Assembly (NCBI GenBank): GCA_035293805.1
Contig: DATGMD010000051.1
Span: 62,001 to 126,000 of the forward strand
DNA from: JAJPHF01 sp035293805
Lineage (GTDB): Bacteria; Chloroflexota; UBA6077; JAJPHF01
Direction of reading: 5' to 3'
Length of the DNA: 64,000 nt
Part shown: positions 40,311 to 48,070 of the stretch, piece by piece
Position numbering within the stretch: the stretch's first letter is position 1
Layout of the letters: the number at the start of each line of letters is the position of its first letter
The notes under the pieces: generated by a model
Seen by the model: only the letters and a program-made list of their open reading frames with translations
Databases searched by the model: none
What the model was told of the DNA's origin: nothing
Position numbers and translations under genes: made by a program

Positions 40311-40522
40311 TCGCCGACGAGCACGAGTACCGTGTCACCCTCGAGCAGGCTGAGCGGCTGGCTCTTGCTCTCGCCGAGGCGGATAGAGAGGCTAGCGCTC
40401 CCGATGCCCGCCACCGGCGTTTGATGCGCGCCGCCCTCGAAAGCCAGCTAGACGACTTGCGCGCGGAGCTAGCCGACTATGAGGCGAGGCAAGTGAGCCG
40501 TCAGGCAGGAACTCGCCGTTAA
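40307..40522 (+). CDS. Small helical protein, probable partner of the DUF6932-like gene
   Basis: A 71-residue, charged, mostly helical protein (HEYRVTLEQAERLALALAEA then MRAALESQLDDLRAELADYE). Its ATG overlaps the upstream stop (ATGA), so translation is coupled. The sequence resembles the N-terminal coil of antitoxins that carry a C-terminal HTH, but there is no HTH here. It is probably the neutralising or regulatory partner of the upstream protein; inferred from the arrangement only. Confidence 0.6.
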   Translation: MIADEHEYRVTLEQAERLALALAEADREASAPDARHRRLMRAALESQLDDLRAELADYEARQVSRQAGTRR

Positions 40523-40539
40523 CCGCTAACCTGGTCGCG

Positions 40540-40568
40540 TTGACAGCGCGCGCCCCCGCGCCTACACT
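40540..40568 (+). promoter_or_regulatory. Sigma-70-type promoter of the NMT1-like binding-protein gene
   Basis: Consensus TTGACA (40540-40545), exactly 17 bases, TACACT (40563-40568). Leader of about 67 bases to the ATG at 40642. Confidence 0.75.
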
Positions 40569-40641
40569 GACCCCACCGCGAACGAAGCGGTGCATACGTG
40601 GCGGGCGCCCCAATAGCGCGGCCGCCGACGGGAGGGCGACG

Positions 40642-41733
40642 ATGCGGTGTCGGCGCGGCGTGCTCGGTGTGGCGCTTCTCGTCCTGGCGCTCGGGCTGCA
40701 GACCGTGGGGCCGCCCGCCGCTCCAGCCGTCCAAGCCGGCCCCCTGCCCGCCCCCGGGGCTCAGCAAGGCCCCGGCCCGCTCAGCCCGCCCCTGTCCGTC
40801 CGCGTCGGGCTCCTCGCAAGCGTCTCGGACTCCGGCGTCTACATCGGGCTAGCGCGCGGCTACTACCACGAGCTAGGGCTCGACCTGAACGTGGAGACGA
40901 TCGGGGACCCGAACACCATCGTCACGCTCACCAGCGCCAACCAGCTCGACGTCGGCGGCTCCGGCGTCACCGCCAACCCCTTCCAGGCCGCCGCGCGCGG
41001 CATCCCCGTGAAGATGGTGGCCGACAAGGGCCAGCAGCGCCCCGGCTTCGGCTACTACCCGCTGATCGTCCGCCAGGCCCTGTGGGACGACGGCGAGCTG
41101 CGTACCTTCGCCGACCTCCGTGGTCGCCAGATCGGCAAGCTCAGCCGCTGCGACTCCCAGGACCCGCAGCTCGAGCGGGCGCTGGAGCGCGGCGGCCTCA
41201 CCCGCGACGACGTCGAGCTGCGCTACATGGGCTTCCCCGACATGAACGCCGCGCTCGCCAACGGCGGGCTCGACGCCACCTGGCAGGTCGAGCCGCTGGC
41301 CACGCTCGCCGAGGCCAACGGCATCGCCCACCGCCTCGCGGGCGGCGACGAGATCTACCCCAACCAGCAGCTCGCCGCGCTCTACTACGCCCCAGACTTC
41401 GCCGCGCGCACCGACGCCGCCCAGCGCTTCATGATCGCCTACATCCGCTCGCTGCGCGACTACAACGACGCCTTCGTGCGGAACGTCGGCCGCGCCGACG
41501 TGGCCCAGATCCTCGCCCAGTACACGACCGTGACCGACCTCTCGCTCTACGACCGCATCGTGCCGGCGGGCCTCGACCCCGATGGGCGCCTGAACGTGCC
41601 GGGCATCCGCGACGACGTGGCCCTCTTCGAGCGCCTCGGCTGCATCACCGGCACCGCGCCCGACGTGAGCCAGGTGGTGGACGAGTCCTACGTCAACTAC
41701 GCCCTCGGCGTCCTCGGCCCCTACGCGCGCTGA
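40642..41733 (+). CDS. ABC transporter substrate-binding protein, NMT1/THI5-like
   Basis: A 363-residue exported binding protein. Signal peptide about residues 1-30 (MRCRRGVLGVALLVLALGLQ). The domain (about 50-340) has RVGLLASVSDSGVYIGLARG, YYHELGLDLNVETIG, LDVGGSGVTANPFQAAARG and ANGGLDATWQVEPLATLAEA. These are features of the nitrate/sulfonate/thiamine-precursor class. The typical function is delivery of a small organic acid, sulfonate or pyrimidine to an ABC permease; none is encoded nearby. It has its own near-consensus promoter. The ATG follows GGGAGGG. Confidence 0.87.
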   Translation: MRCRRGVLGVALLVLALGLQTVGPPAAPAVQAGPLPAPGAQQGPGPLSPPLSVRVGLLASVSDSGVYIGLARGYYHELGLDLNVETIGDPNTIVTLTSANQLDVGGSGVTANPFQAAARGIPVKMVADKGQQRPGFGYYPLIVRQALWDDGELRTFADLRGRQIGKLSRCDSQDPQLERALERGGLTRDDVELRYMGFPDMNAALANGGLDATWQVEPLATLAEANGIAHRLAGGDEIYPNQQLAALYYAPDFAARTDAAQRFMIAYIRSLRDYNDAFVRNVGRADVAQILAQYTTVTDLSLYDRIVPAGLDPDGRLNVPGIRDDVALFERLGCITGTAPDVSQVVDESYVNYALGVLGPYAR

Positions 41734-41816
41734 GCCGGCCGACCCGATGCTCCCGGCCTATTGCCGCCGGCCCCACGCCCTCCCCACTGCATGGCACCCG
41801 CGCCAGCCGAACGGCG

Positions 41817-42068
41817 CTAACGTCGGCCCTCAATCGGCTCGGCGCTCGCGGCGTGGGCGGCATCCACGGCGGCCCGACGGACGAACTGCGCGCTGTTCAA
41901 CCCGGCGCGTCGTGCTGCCGCCGCTACCGCGCGCAGGTCAGCGCGGCTGAAGGATACGACGAGTTCCATCGTCGGATCCGACTCGCCCGGATGCGTCTCG
42001 CCCTTCTCCCAATCCCACATCTCAGCGCTCTGTAACTCATCTAGCTCGCGTTGATCTTTCGGGTTCAT
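41817..42068 (-). CDS. Ribbon-helix-helix-like antitoxin (BrnA-like)
   Basis: An 83-residue protein, MNPKDQRELDELQSAEMWDW in its first half. The C-terminal part (MELVVSFSRADLRAVAAAAR, then RAGLNSAQFVRRAAVDAA) fits a ribbon-helix-helix: one beta strand and two helices. The ATG follows GGAGATAAAGG. It lies 49 bases downstream of the frameshifted toxin-like gene on the same strand, the toxin-first order of brnT-brnA modules. It would bind and neutralise the toxin and repress the locus. Family assignment is by arrangement and fold, not strong sequence identity. Confidence 0.6.
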   Translation of the reverse strand: MNPKDQRELDELQSAEMWDWEKGETHPGESDPTMELVVSFSRADLRAVAAAARRAGLNSAQFVRRAAVDAAHAASAEPIEGRR

Positions 42069-42117
42069 CCTTTATCTCCGTGGCCCGAATCCCCAAGCGA
42101 CCGCACATGCCATCAGT

Positions 42118-42431
42118 CTAGTCCAGTGGCGGTAACTGTGCCCACTCCGCTGGCTTGCAGTACCATGCAGTCACCGGAACCCAGATGGTCGGAGACTCGG
42201 CCGGAAAGATGGGCGCCGCGATGCACGCGCCATCGTGATCCTGGCCGATGAAGAGATACGGGGCGCCTGGCTTCGGCGGTTAGGAATCACACGATACGGG
42301 TTTGATAGCGCCTGCTCCAGCTGCTCTTCGTAGACGCGGTGAACCGCCATCTTGTCCAGCGCTCGTTCGGTTAGCCGGAATCCCGCGACCTGGATGCGGC
42401 GCCGCGATCCGCGGCCCCGGCGTTGTCTCAT
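42118..42431 (-). pseudogene. Frameshifted toxin-like gene (BrnT/HigB-like)
   Basis: From the ATG at 42431 (overlapping the MetE-like stop, ATGA) the frame reads FRLTERALDKMAVHRVYEEQ and LSNPYRVIPNRRSQA. After a CCCC run at about 42269 the continuation is in another frame: PYLFIGQDHDGACIAAPIFP, then WVPVTAWYCKPAEWAQL, ending at a TAG (42118-42120). Adding one C gives one coherent protein of about 104 residues. The pattern (helix, NPxRV, then beta strands) resembles RelE/BrnT-like ribonuclease toxins. Either the toxin is inactivated or a homopolymer was miscounted in sequencing. The antitoxin downstream is intact. Confidence 0.6.
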
Positions 42432-43576
42432 TCGCCCCAGACGCGCCGGGCCGTCTCGACCACGGCCTCCAGCTTGCGGCGCTGGTCGTCCGCGCTGATC
42501 AGGTTGCCCACCACGCTCGACGCGAACCCGCACTGCGGGCTGATCGCCAGCTGCTCCAGCGGCACGTAGCGCGCCGCCTCGTCGATCCGACGCTGCAGCT
42601 CGTCCACGCTCGGCGTCTCGGGCACTTTGGTGCTGATGAGCCCGAGCACCACCACTTTGCCCTTCGGCACGAAGCGCAGCGGCTCGAAGCTGCCCGCGCG
42701 CTCCGTGTCGTACTCCAGCAGGAAGCGGTCGTGCCGCAGCTCGTTGAACAGCCGCTCGGCGATCGCGTCGTAGCTGCCCTCGCGGTGCCAGCGGCTGCTC
42801 TCGTTGCCGCGGCAGAGGTGGATGCCGAACGTCACGCCGGGGAAGTCGGCGATCACCGCGTTGTCGGCGCGTAGGCCGCGGGCGAAGTTCGTGTCCGGGT
42901 CCTCGCCGCGCGCCGTCATCTGCGCCCGCGACGGCGCGTCCACGTAGGCCGTGTAGCTGGGCGCGTCGATCTGCACGTACGGGCAGCCCGCGTCCACCAG
43001 CCCCTGCACGATCTGCCGCTGGATCGCCACCACGTCCGCCACGAACGCGTCCAGCCCGTCGTACACCGGCGCCGACCGCGCGTAGTCCCAGCGCTGCTGA
43101 ATGCGGTCCGGGCCAATCAGCGTCACCTTCGCGGGGATGCGCGCGATGCCGCTGACGAACTCGTACTCTTCCAACGGCTGGTTCCGCACCAGGCGCAGCC
43201 GCTCGCGCACCGGACGCCGCTGCGCCACCGCCGGCCCCGCCACCTCGCCCTCCGGGTGGTCCAGGCGCGTGTGTGGCGGCGCGATCTCCGCCCGCTGCTC
43301 GTGCCAGCCGATGTCCTGCGCCCCGGCCTCGTAGCCCGCCACCGCGTGGCCGAAGCTGTCCTGGAAGTTCAGGCGACGGAACTCGCCGTCCGTGAGCACG
43401 TCGAGCCCCACGCTCTCCTGCAGCGCGACGGCCTCGCGGATTGCCCGGTCCTCGGCCGCGCGCAGCCCCGCGTCGTCGAGCGCGCCCCGCGCGTGTGCGC
43501 GCCACGCTTCCTTCAGGGCCTCGGGCCGCAGCAAGCTGCCCACCACGTCGGTGCGGATGTGCGTCAGATCGGCCAT
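42428..43576 (-). CDS. Cobalamin-independent methionine synthase II family protein (MetE C-terminal-like)
   Basis: A 382-residue TIM-barrel protein like the catalytic half of MetE. The zinc ligands are recognisable: GIHLCRGN (His and Cys), a Glu after it and Cys in ISPQCGFAS. N-terminal part: TDVVGSLLRPEALKEAW and LDVLTDGEFRR. Full MetE is about 750 residues; this short form lacks the N-terminal folate-binding half. Related short proteins use alternative methyl donors or act on other thiols, so methionine synthesis is possible but not certain. The ATG follows AAGGGAGA. The toxin-like gene overlaps its stop. Confidence 0.85.
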   Translation of the reverse strand: MADLTHIRTDVVGSLLRPEALKEAWRAHARGALDDAGLRAAEDRAIREAVALQESVGLDVLTDGEFRRLNFQDSFGHAVAGYEAGAQDIGWHEQRAEIAPPHTRLDHPEGEVAGPAVAQRRPVRERLRLVRNQPLEEYEFVSGIARIPAKVTLIGPDRIQQRWDYARSAPVYDGLDAFVADVVAIQRQIVQGLVDAGCPYVQIDAPSYTAYVDAPSRAQMTARGEDPDTNFARGLRADNAVIADFPGVTFGIHLCRGNESSRWHREGSYDAIAERLFNELRHDRFLLEYDTERAGSFEPLRFVPKGKVVVLGLISTKVPETPSVDELQRRIDEAARYVPLEQLAISPQCGFASSVVGNLISADDQRRKLEAVVETARRVWGE

Positions 43577-43873
43577 CGTGCGGTCTCCCTTGCAGCGAGC
43601 TACGGGGATGCGGCGCGCGTGACAGCGCCGGGGCCGAGTTGGGGGATCGAGGTAATCCGTGCGTGCGCTCTCGCGCCCTCTGGCGTCCGCGTGTCGCGCG
43701 TCTCCTGAGAGGATAGGGGGACGGGCGAGCCGGCCGCAACTGCGCCGCGCGTCGCCGCCGTCGGCCCCTCGCACGGCCCGCCGCCCGCATCCCGCGTCGG
43801 CAGCGACGTGCCAGATGAACCGGCTGCGCCCTACGCTGCTCCGCCCTCCCCGAGCCGCCCCGCCAGCGGTCCC
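43577..43873. other. Divergent intergenic region, no gene seen
   Basis: The gap between the MetE-like gene and the sulfite-oxidase-like gene (43577-43939) carries only the -10 element at 43874 and presumed promoters. No reliable ORF or repeat is visible. Confidence 0.5.
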
Positions 43874-43879
43874 TATAAT
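43874..43879 (+). promoter_or_regulatory. -10 element (TATAAT) of the sulfite-oxidase-like gene
   Basis: Consensus TATAAT 61 bases before the ATG at 43940. No clear -35. Confidence 0.45.
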
Positions 43880-43939
43880 CAAGAGGGTCTGCCAAACGCG
43901 ACGAGCGCGCCGGTTCCAGCCGCCAGAGGAGGGCACACG

Positions 43940-44545
43940 ATGTCCTTGGACTTCTTCAAGCAGGGACGCACTGGCCAGCCGGCCGACGCGCGACTGCCGC
44001 CCGGCCAGTACCTCACCAAAGGCTGGCCCGTGCTCCATTACGGCGACGTGCCGCGCCCGCGGCTGGTCGATTGGACCTTCCGCGTCTGGGGCCTCGTCGA
44101 GCAGCCTCAGGAATGGACCTACGAGCAGTTCCTGGCGCTTGGACAGACGCGCGTCGAGTGCGACATCCACTGCGTCACGCGCTGGAGCAAGCTCGACGTG
44201 GTGTTCGAGGGCGTGCCGTTCCAGACGGTGGCGGCGGCCGTGCGGCCCAAACCGGAAGCTAAGTACGTCATGGTCCACGCCGAGCAGGGCTTCACCGCGA
44301 ACCTGCCGCTCGCCGACCTCGACCGCCCCACCGTCCTCTTCGCCCACCGCGCCGAGGGCCAGGAGCTAGCGCTCGACCACGGCTGGCCGCTCCGCCTGGT
44401 GGTGCCCCACCTCTACTTCTGGAAGAGCGCCAAGTGGGTGCGCGGGCTCGAGTTCCGCGCCGACGACGCCCCCGGCTTCTGGGAGGGCTACGGTTACCAC
44501 ATGCGCGGCGATCCCTGGCAGGAGCAGCGCTACTGGGGAGATTAA
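43940..44545 (+). CDS. Sulfite oxidase-like molybdopterin oxidoreductase
   Basis: A 201-residue protein with the oxidoreductase molybdopterin-binding fold (YuiH/sulfite-oxidase-like). The molybdenum-ligating cysteine is in ECDIHCVTRWSK (Cys78). Other conserved segments: LDWTFRVWGLVEQP-type strand (44-54), DVVFEGVPFQTVAAAVRP, GWPLRLVVPHLYFWKSAKWV and the final GYHMRGDPWQEQRYWGD. No signal peptide or dimerisation domain, so it is a minimal cytoplasmic form. The electron acceptor and substrate are unknown. The ATG follows GAGGAGGG. Confidence 0.88.
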   Translation: MSLDFFKQGRTGQPADARLPPGQYLTKGWPVLHYGDVPRPRLVDWTFRVWGLVEQPQEWTYEQFLALGQTRVECDIHCVTRWSKLDVVFEGVPFQTVAAAVRPKPEAKYVMVHAEQGFTANLPLADLDRPTVLFAHRAEGQELALDHGWPLRLVVPHLYFWKSAKWVRGLEFRADDAPGFWEGYGYHMRGDPWQEQRYWGD

Positions 44546-44595
44546 GGGAGTAGCCTTCGGGGAAACTCCCCCAGGCCCGCTGCTCCCAGAGCGCC

Positions 44596-45357
44596 CTACT
44601 CGGGCGCCTCGATGGCGGCCACGGCCGCCGGCAGGACCGAGCCGGCGCGGGCGCGGATGACCAGCTCGGCGTGGCCGTCCTGGGGCGTCGCGCTCTCGTT
44701 CACGATCACCAGCGGCGCCCCGTGCTCCCGCGCGATCGTCGGCACGAGGGCCGCGGGATACACCACGAGCGACGACCCGACGACCAGACAGAGGTCGCAC
44801 GTGCGGGCGGCCCGCTCGGCGGCATGCAACGCGCCCTCCGGCAGCGCCTGCCCGAACGAGATCGTGGCGTTCTTCAGCAGCCCGCCGCAGCGCGCGCAGT
44901 GCGGCACCTCGACCCCGGCCACCAGCTCGGCCTGGATCGCCTGGCGGGGCGTGCGCGCGTCGCACGCGATGCACAGCACCTCGTGGTTGTTGCCGTGCAG
45001 CTCCACCACCTTGGCGGTCCGCACGCCCGCCCGCTGGTGGAGGCCGTCGATGTTCTGCGTCACGACCAGGCACAGCTTGCCGAGCGCGTCCAGCCGGGCG
45101 ATCGCCTCGTGTGCCGGGTTGGGCGCCGCCGCGGCCAGCACCGGGTACGTCTCGCGGCTCCGCAGCCAGTAGCGCCGCTGCGCCTCCGGGTCGCGCAGAA
45201 ACTCGTCATAATACACGATCGGGTAGCGGTCCCAGATGCCGCCCGGGCTGCGGAAGTCGGGGATGCCCGATTCTGTGCTCACGCCCGCGCCCGTGAACAC
45301 CAGCACGCGCTCCGCCCGGCGCAGCAGCGCCGCGAGCGCCCGCACGTCGTCGTTCAC
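44596..45357 (-). CDS. NAD-dependent protein deacetylase (sirtuin)
   Basis: A 253-residue SIR2-family enzyme. NAD-binding GAGVSTESGIPDFRSPGG (23-40), TQNIDGLHQRAG, catalytic His in VELHGNNHEV, four zinc cysteines (CIACDAR and CARCGG) and VVGSSLVVYPAA are all present. It removes acetyl or other acyl groups from lysines using NAD. The GTG at 45357 begins just before the domain; the longer frame to 45525 looks non-coding. A TATACA -10 candidate lies near 45460 on the minus strand. It is divergent from the phosphofructokinase gene. Confidence 0.92.
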   Translation of the reverse strand: MNDDVRALAALLRRAERVLVFTGAGVSTESGIPDFRSPGGIWDRYPIVYYDEFLRDPEAQRRYWLRSRETYPVLAAAAPNPAHEAIARLDALGKLCLVVTQNIDGLHQRAGVRTAKVVELHGNNHEVLCIACDARTPRQAIQAELVAGVEVPHCARCGGLLKNATISFGQALPEGALHAAERAARTCDLCLVVGSSLVVYPAALVPTIAREHGAPLVIVNESATPQDGHAELVIRARAGSVLPAAVAAIEAPE

Positions 45358-45542
45358 GCCACCCCCGCATGGCACAAGAGTGCCGCCAAGCGCGTGACGC
45401 TCTCGGGGCGCTGCTTGCTCGCCCTGCCCGGTCCCCGCTCGGCTCGGTTGACTCCGCCCGCATTGTATACGATTAGAACGACAGGTGGGTTGTCCCTCGC
45501 GGTCCAAATCAGCACCCAGCAGCACGCCGTACCGGAGGCGGG

Positions 45543-46679
45543 ATGCCCCAACAGCAGACCGCTCAGCACTCAGCGCTCAGCACTCAGCACTCTTCCGTCC
45601 AGCGCATCGGCGTGCTGACGGGGGGCGGCGACTGTCCGGGGCTGAACGCCGTCCTGCGCGGGCTGGTCAAGACCGCCGTGGGGAGCTACGGCTGGGAAGT
45701 GCTCGGCTTCGAGGACGGCTTCGACGGCCTGCTCGACCCCGAGCGCGTGCAGCCGCTCACCCTCGACGCCGTCCGCGGCATCCTCCCGCGCGGCGGCACC
45801 ATCCTGGGCACCACCAACCGCAGCAACCCCTTCGACTATGTCTGGAAGGAGCACGGCGCCGTGCGCCGCGCCGATCGCTCGGCCGAGGCGCTGGCGCGGT
45901 TCGCCGCCCTGAGCCTGGACGCGCTCGTGGTCGTCGGCGGCGACGGCACGCTCGCCATCGCCGAGCGGTTCTACCGGCTCGGCGTGCCCGTCGTCGGCGT
46001 GCCCAAGACGATCGACAACGACCTCTCCGCCACCGACGTGACCTTTGGCTACCAGACCGCGCTGCAAACCGCCACCGAGGCCATCGATCGCCTGCACACA
46101 ACCGCCGAGAGCCACCATCGCGTGCTCGTGGTCGAGGTGATGGGGCGCCATGCCGGGTGGATCGCCATCGAGTCCGGCCTGGCGGGCGGCGCCGACGTGA
46201 TCCTGCTGCCCGAGCTCCCCTTCGACATCGACCAGGTCGTCATCGCGCTGGCGGCGCGCCAGCGCCGCGGCCGCGGCTTTAGCATCGTGGTGGCCGCCGA
46301 GGGCGCCGCCCCGCGCGGCGGCGCGCCGTTCGTCCAGCCCTCGGCCGACAAGACCAGCCCCACCCGCCTGGGCGGTATCGGCGCCTGGCTCGTAGCTGAG
46401 ATCGAGGCGCGCATGGAGGTCGAGGCGCGTGCCGTCGTGCTAGGCCACCTGCAGCGCGGCGGCAGCCCCGTGGCCTTCGACCGCGTGCTGGGCACGCGCT
46501 TCGGCGCTGCGGCCGCCCGCCTGATCGCGGCCGGCGGCTTTGGCCAGATGGTCGCGCTCCAAACGCCGCGCGTCGTCCCCGTCCCCCTGGCGGAGGCCGT
46601 CGGCGCGCTGAAGCGCGTCCCCCCCGACGGCGAGCTGGTCCAGACTGCGCGCGGCCTCGGCATCGGCTTCGGCGACTAA
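45543..46679 (+). CDS. pfkA: 6-phosphofructokinase, Gly104/Lys124 type, with repeat-encoded N-terminus
   Basis: A 378-residue phosphofructokinase. Motifs: IGVLTGGGDCPGLNAVLRGL, VVGGDGTLAIAERF, GVPKTIDNDL, VVEVMGRHAGWIA and LGHLQRGGSPVAFDR. The phosphate-donor positions combine Gly in GGDGT with Lys in PKTIDND, the mixed group III pattern rather than the typical ATP (Gly/Gly) or PPi (Asp/Lys) pair; ATP use is likelier but unproven. Residues 1-20 (MPQQQTAQHSALSTQHSS) are encoded by CAGCACTCAGCGCTCAGCAC-type repeats; the family normally starts at about residue 21. The ATG has GGAGG. Confidence 0.9.
   Translation: MPQQQTAQHSALSTQHSSVQRIGVLTGGGDCPGLNAVLRGLVKTAVGSYGWEVLGFEDGFDGLLDPERVQPLTLDAVRGILPRGGTILGTTNRSNPFDYVWKEHGAVRRADRSAEALARFAALSLDALVVVGGDGTLAIAERFYRLGVPVVGVPKTIDNDLSATDVTFGYQTALQTATEAIDRLHTTAESHHRVLVVEVMGRHAGWIAIESGLAGGADVILLPELPFDIDQVVIALAARQRRGRGFSIVVAAEGAAPRGGAPFVQPSADKTSPTRLGGIGAWLVAEIEARMEVEARAVVLGHLQRGGSPVAFDRVLGTRFGAAAARLIAAGGFGQMVALQTPRVVPVPLAEAVGALKRVPPDGELVQTARGLGIGFGD
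45559..45596 (+). repeat. CAGCACTCAGCGCTCAGCACT repeat in the pfkA 5' end
   Basis: Short tandem units of the type CTCAGCACT occur here and at 38632-38668 (CoA-transferase start). A relaxed form (CTGAGCCCTGAGCGCTG) is at 35480-35496 (peptidase end). All are at gene ends. Confidence 0.65.
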
Positions 46680-46813
46680 CCCGCTCCCGCCCCTCGCTAA
46701 GGCGACGGCTGACACATCCGAGTCCGTCCCTGCCGCCTCCTCCACGTCCGGGGGGCCGAGGCGGTAGTGATGCACGCTCCCCTTTCCTTCAGGGAGGGGG
46801 GCCGGGGGGTAGG

Positions 46814-48070
46814 TCAGCGCTGCCGCCGTCGGCGCAGGAACGCGGGCAGGTCCAGGTCATCCTCGTCCGGGGCTTCGGCCAGCGGCGGCTCGCGGTCCCA
46901 GTCCCGCTCGCGGTCACGGTCCCAATCGTGGTCCCAGTCGCGCTCCCGGTCGCGCTCGCGCTCGTAGCCGGCGTCGCGCTCGCGCGCCGGCGGCGCCGCC
47001 CGGCGGTCGCGGCTCTCGCGGGCGGGCACGCTGTCCGTGCCCGGCAGGCCGGTCGCGATCAGCGTCAGCTTCACCTCGGGCTGCGGCCGCGGGTGGACCA
47101 CGGCGCCGACGAGGATGTTCGCCCCCGGATCGACGACCTCGTAGATGGCGTTCGCCGCCTCGCTCACCTCGGTCAGGGTCAGGTCCGGCCCGCCGGTGAT
47201 GTTGATCAGCACGCCGCGCGCCCCGGCGATCGAGGCGTCGAGCAGGGGGCTGTTGATCGCCGCGTGCGCCGCCTGCAGCGCCCGCGAGTCGCCGCGCGCC
47301 TCGCCGACCGCCATCAGCGCCGTGCCGGCGTCGGTCATCACCGACTTCACGTCGGCGAAGTCGAGGTTGATCAGGCCGGTGTAAGTCACCAGGTCGGCGA
47401 TGCCCTGTACCCCCTGGCGCAGCACGTCGTCGGCCAGGCGGAACGCCTCGACCATCGGCAGGTGCCCGTCGCTGAGCCGCATCAGGCGGTCGTTCGGAAT
47501 GACGATCAGCGCGTCGACGTGCTCCCGCAGCGCCTGCAGGCCCCCCTCCGCCGACCGCCGGCGGCGCGAGCCCTCGAACGCGAACGGCAGCGTCACCACC
47601 GCCACCGTTAGCGCCCCCTCCTCGCGCGCGAGGCCCGCGACCACCGGGGCCGCGCCCGTCCCCGTGCCGCCCCCCATGCCGGCCGTGATGAACACCATGT
47701 CCGCGCCGGCCACCGCCTCGCGCAGCTCGCCCTCGCTGGCCTGCGCCGCCCGCTCGCCCTGGAAGGGGTCGCCCCCCGCCCCAAGGCCGCGGGTCGTGCC
47801 GCTGCCGATGCAGATGCGGCGCAGCGCGTGCGACTGCGCCAGCGCTTGCGCGTCCGTGTTCACGGCGATGAACTCGACGCCCCGCACGTCGGCCTCGATC
47901 ATCCGGTTCACGGCGTTGCCGCCGCCGCCGCCCACGCCGACGATCCGCACCTCCGTGAAGCCGCGGGCTTGCGCCACGGTGGGGGTGGTCTCCAGTATAC
48001 GCGGCACCACGGGCTCGGGCCGGGTGGGCTCGCCGAGCCGGTCCGGGTTGAAGCCGCCCTGCTTAGCCAC
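46814..48070 (-). CDS. ftsZ: Cell division protein FtsZ
   Basis: A 418-residue tubulin-like GTPase that forms the division ring. Globular domain about 38-345: VGVGGGGGNAVNRM, NTDAQAL, tubulin signature GGGTGTGAA (133-141), NDRLM and NLDFADVKSVM. The linker (about 345-395) is unusual: alternating Arg/Glu/Asp/Trp repeats (RERDWDHDWDRDRERDWDRE). The conserved C-terminal peptide DLDLPAFLRRR binds partner proteins. It starts at GTG, overlapping the parA stop by eight bases. It is not in the usual ftsA/mur cluster but behind a ParA gene. Confidence 0.95.
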   Translation of the reverse strand: MAKQGGFNPDRLGEPTRPEPVVPRILETTPTVAQARGFTEVRIVGVGGGGGNAVNRMIEADVRGVEFIAVNTDAQALAQSHALRRICIGSGTTRGLGAGGDPFQGERAAQASEGELREAVAGADMVFITAGMGGGTGTGAAPVVAGLAREEGALTVAVVTLPFAFEGSRRRRSAEGGLQALREHVDALIVIPNDRLMRLSDGHLPMVEAFRLADDVLRQGVQGIADLVTYTGLINLDFADVKSVMTDAGTALMAVGEARGDSRALQAAHAAINSPLLDASIAGARGVLINITGGPDLTLTEVSEAANAIYEVVDPGANILVGAVVHPRPQPEVKLTLIATGLPGTDSVPARESRDRRAAPPARERDAGYERERDRERDWDHDWDRDRERDWDREPPLAEAPDEDDLDLPAFLRRRRQR

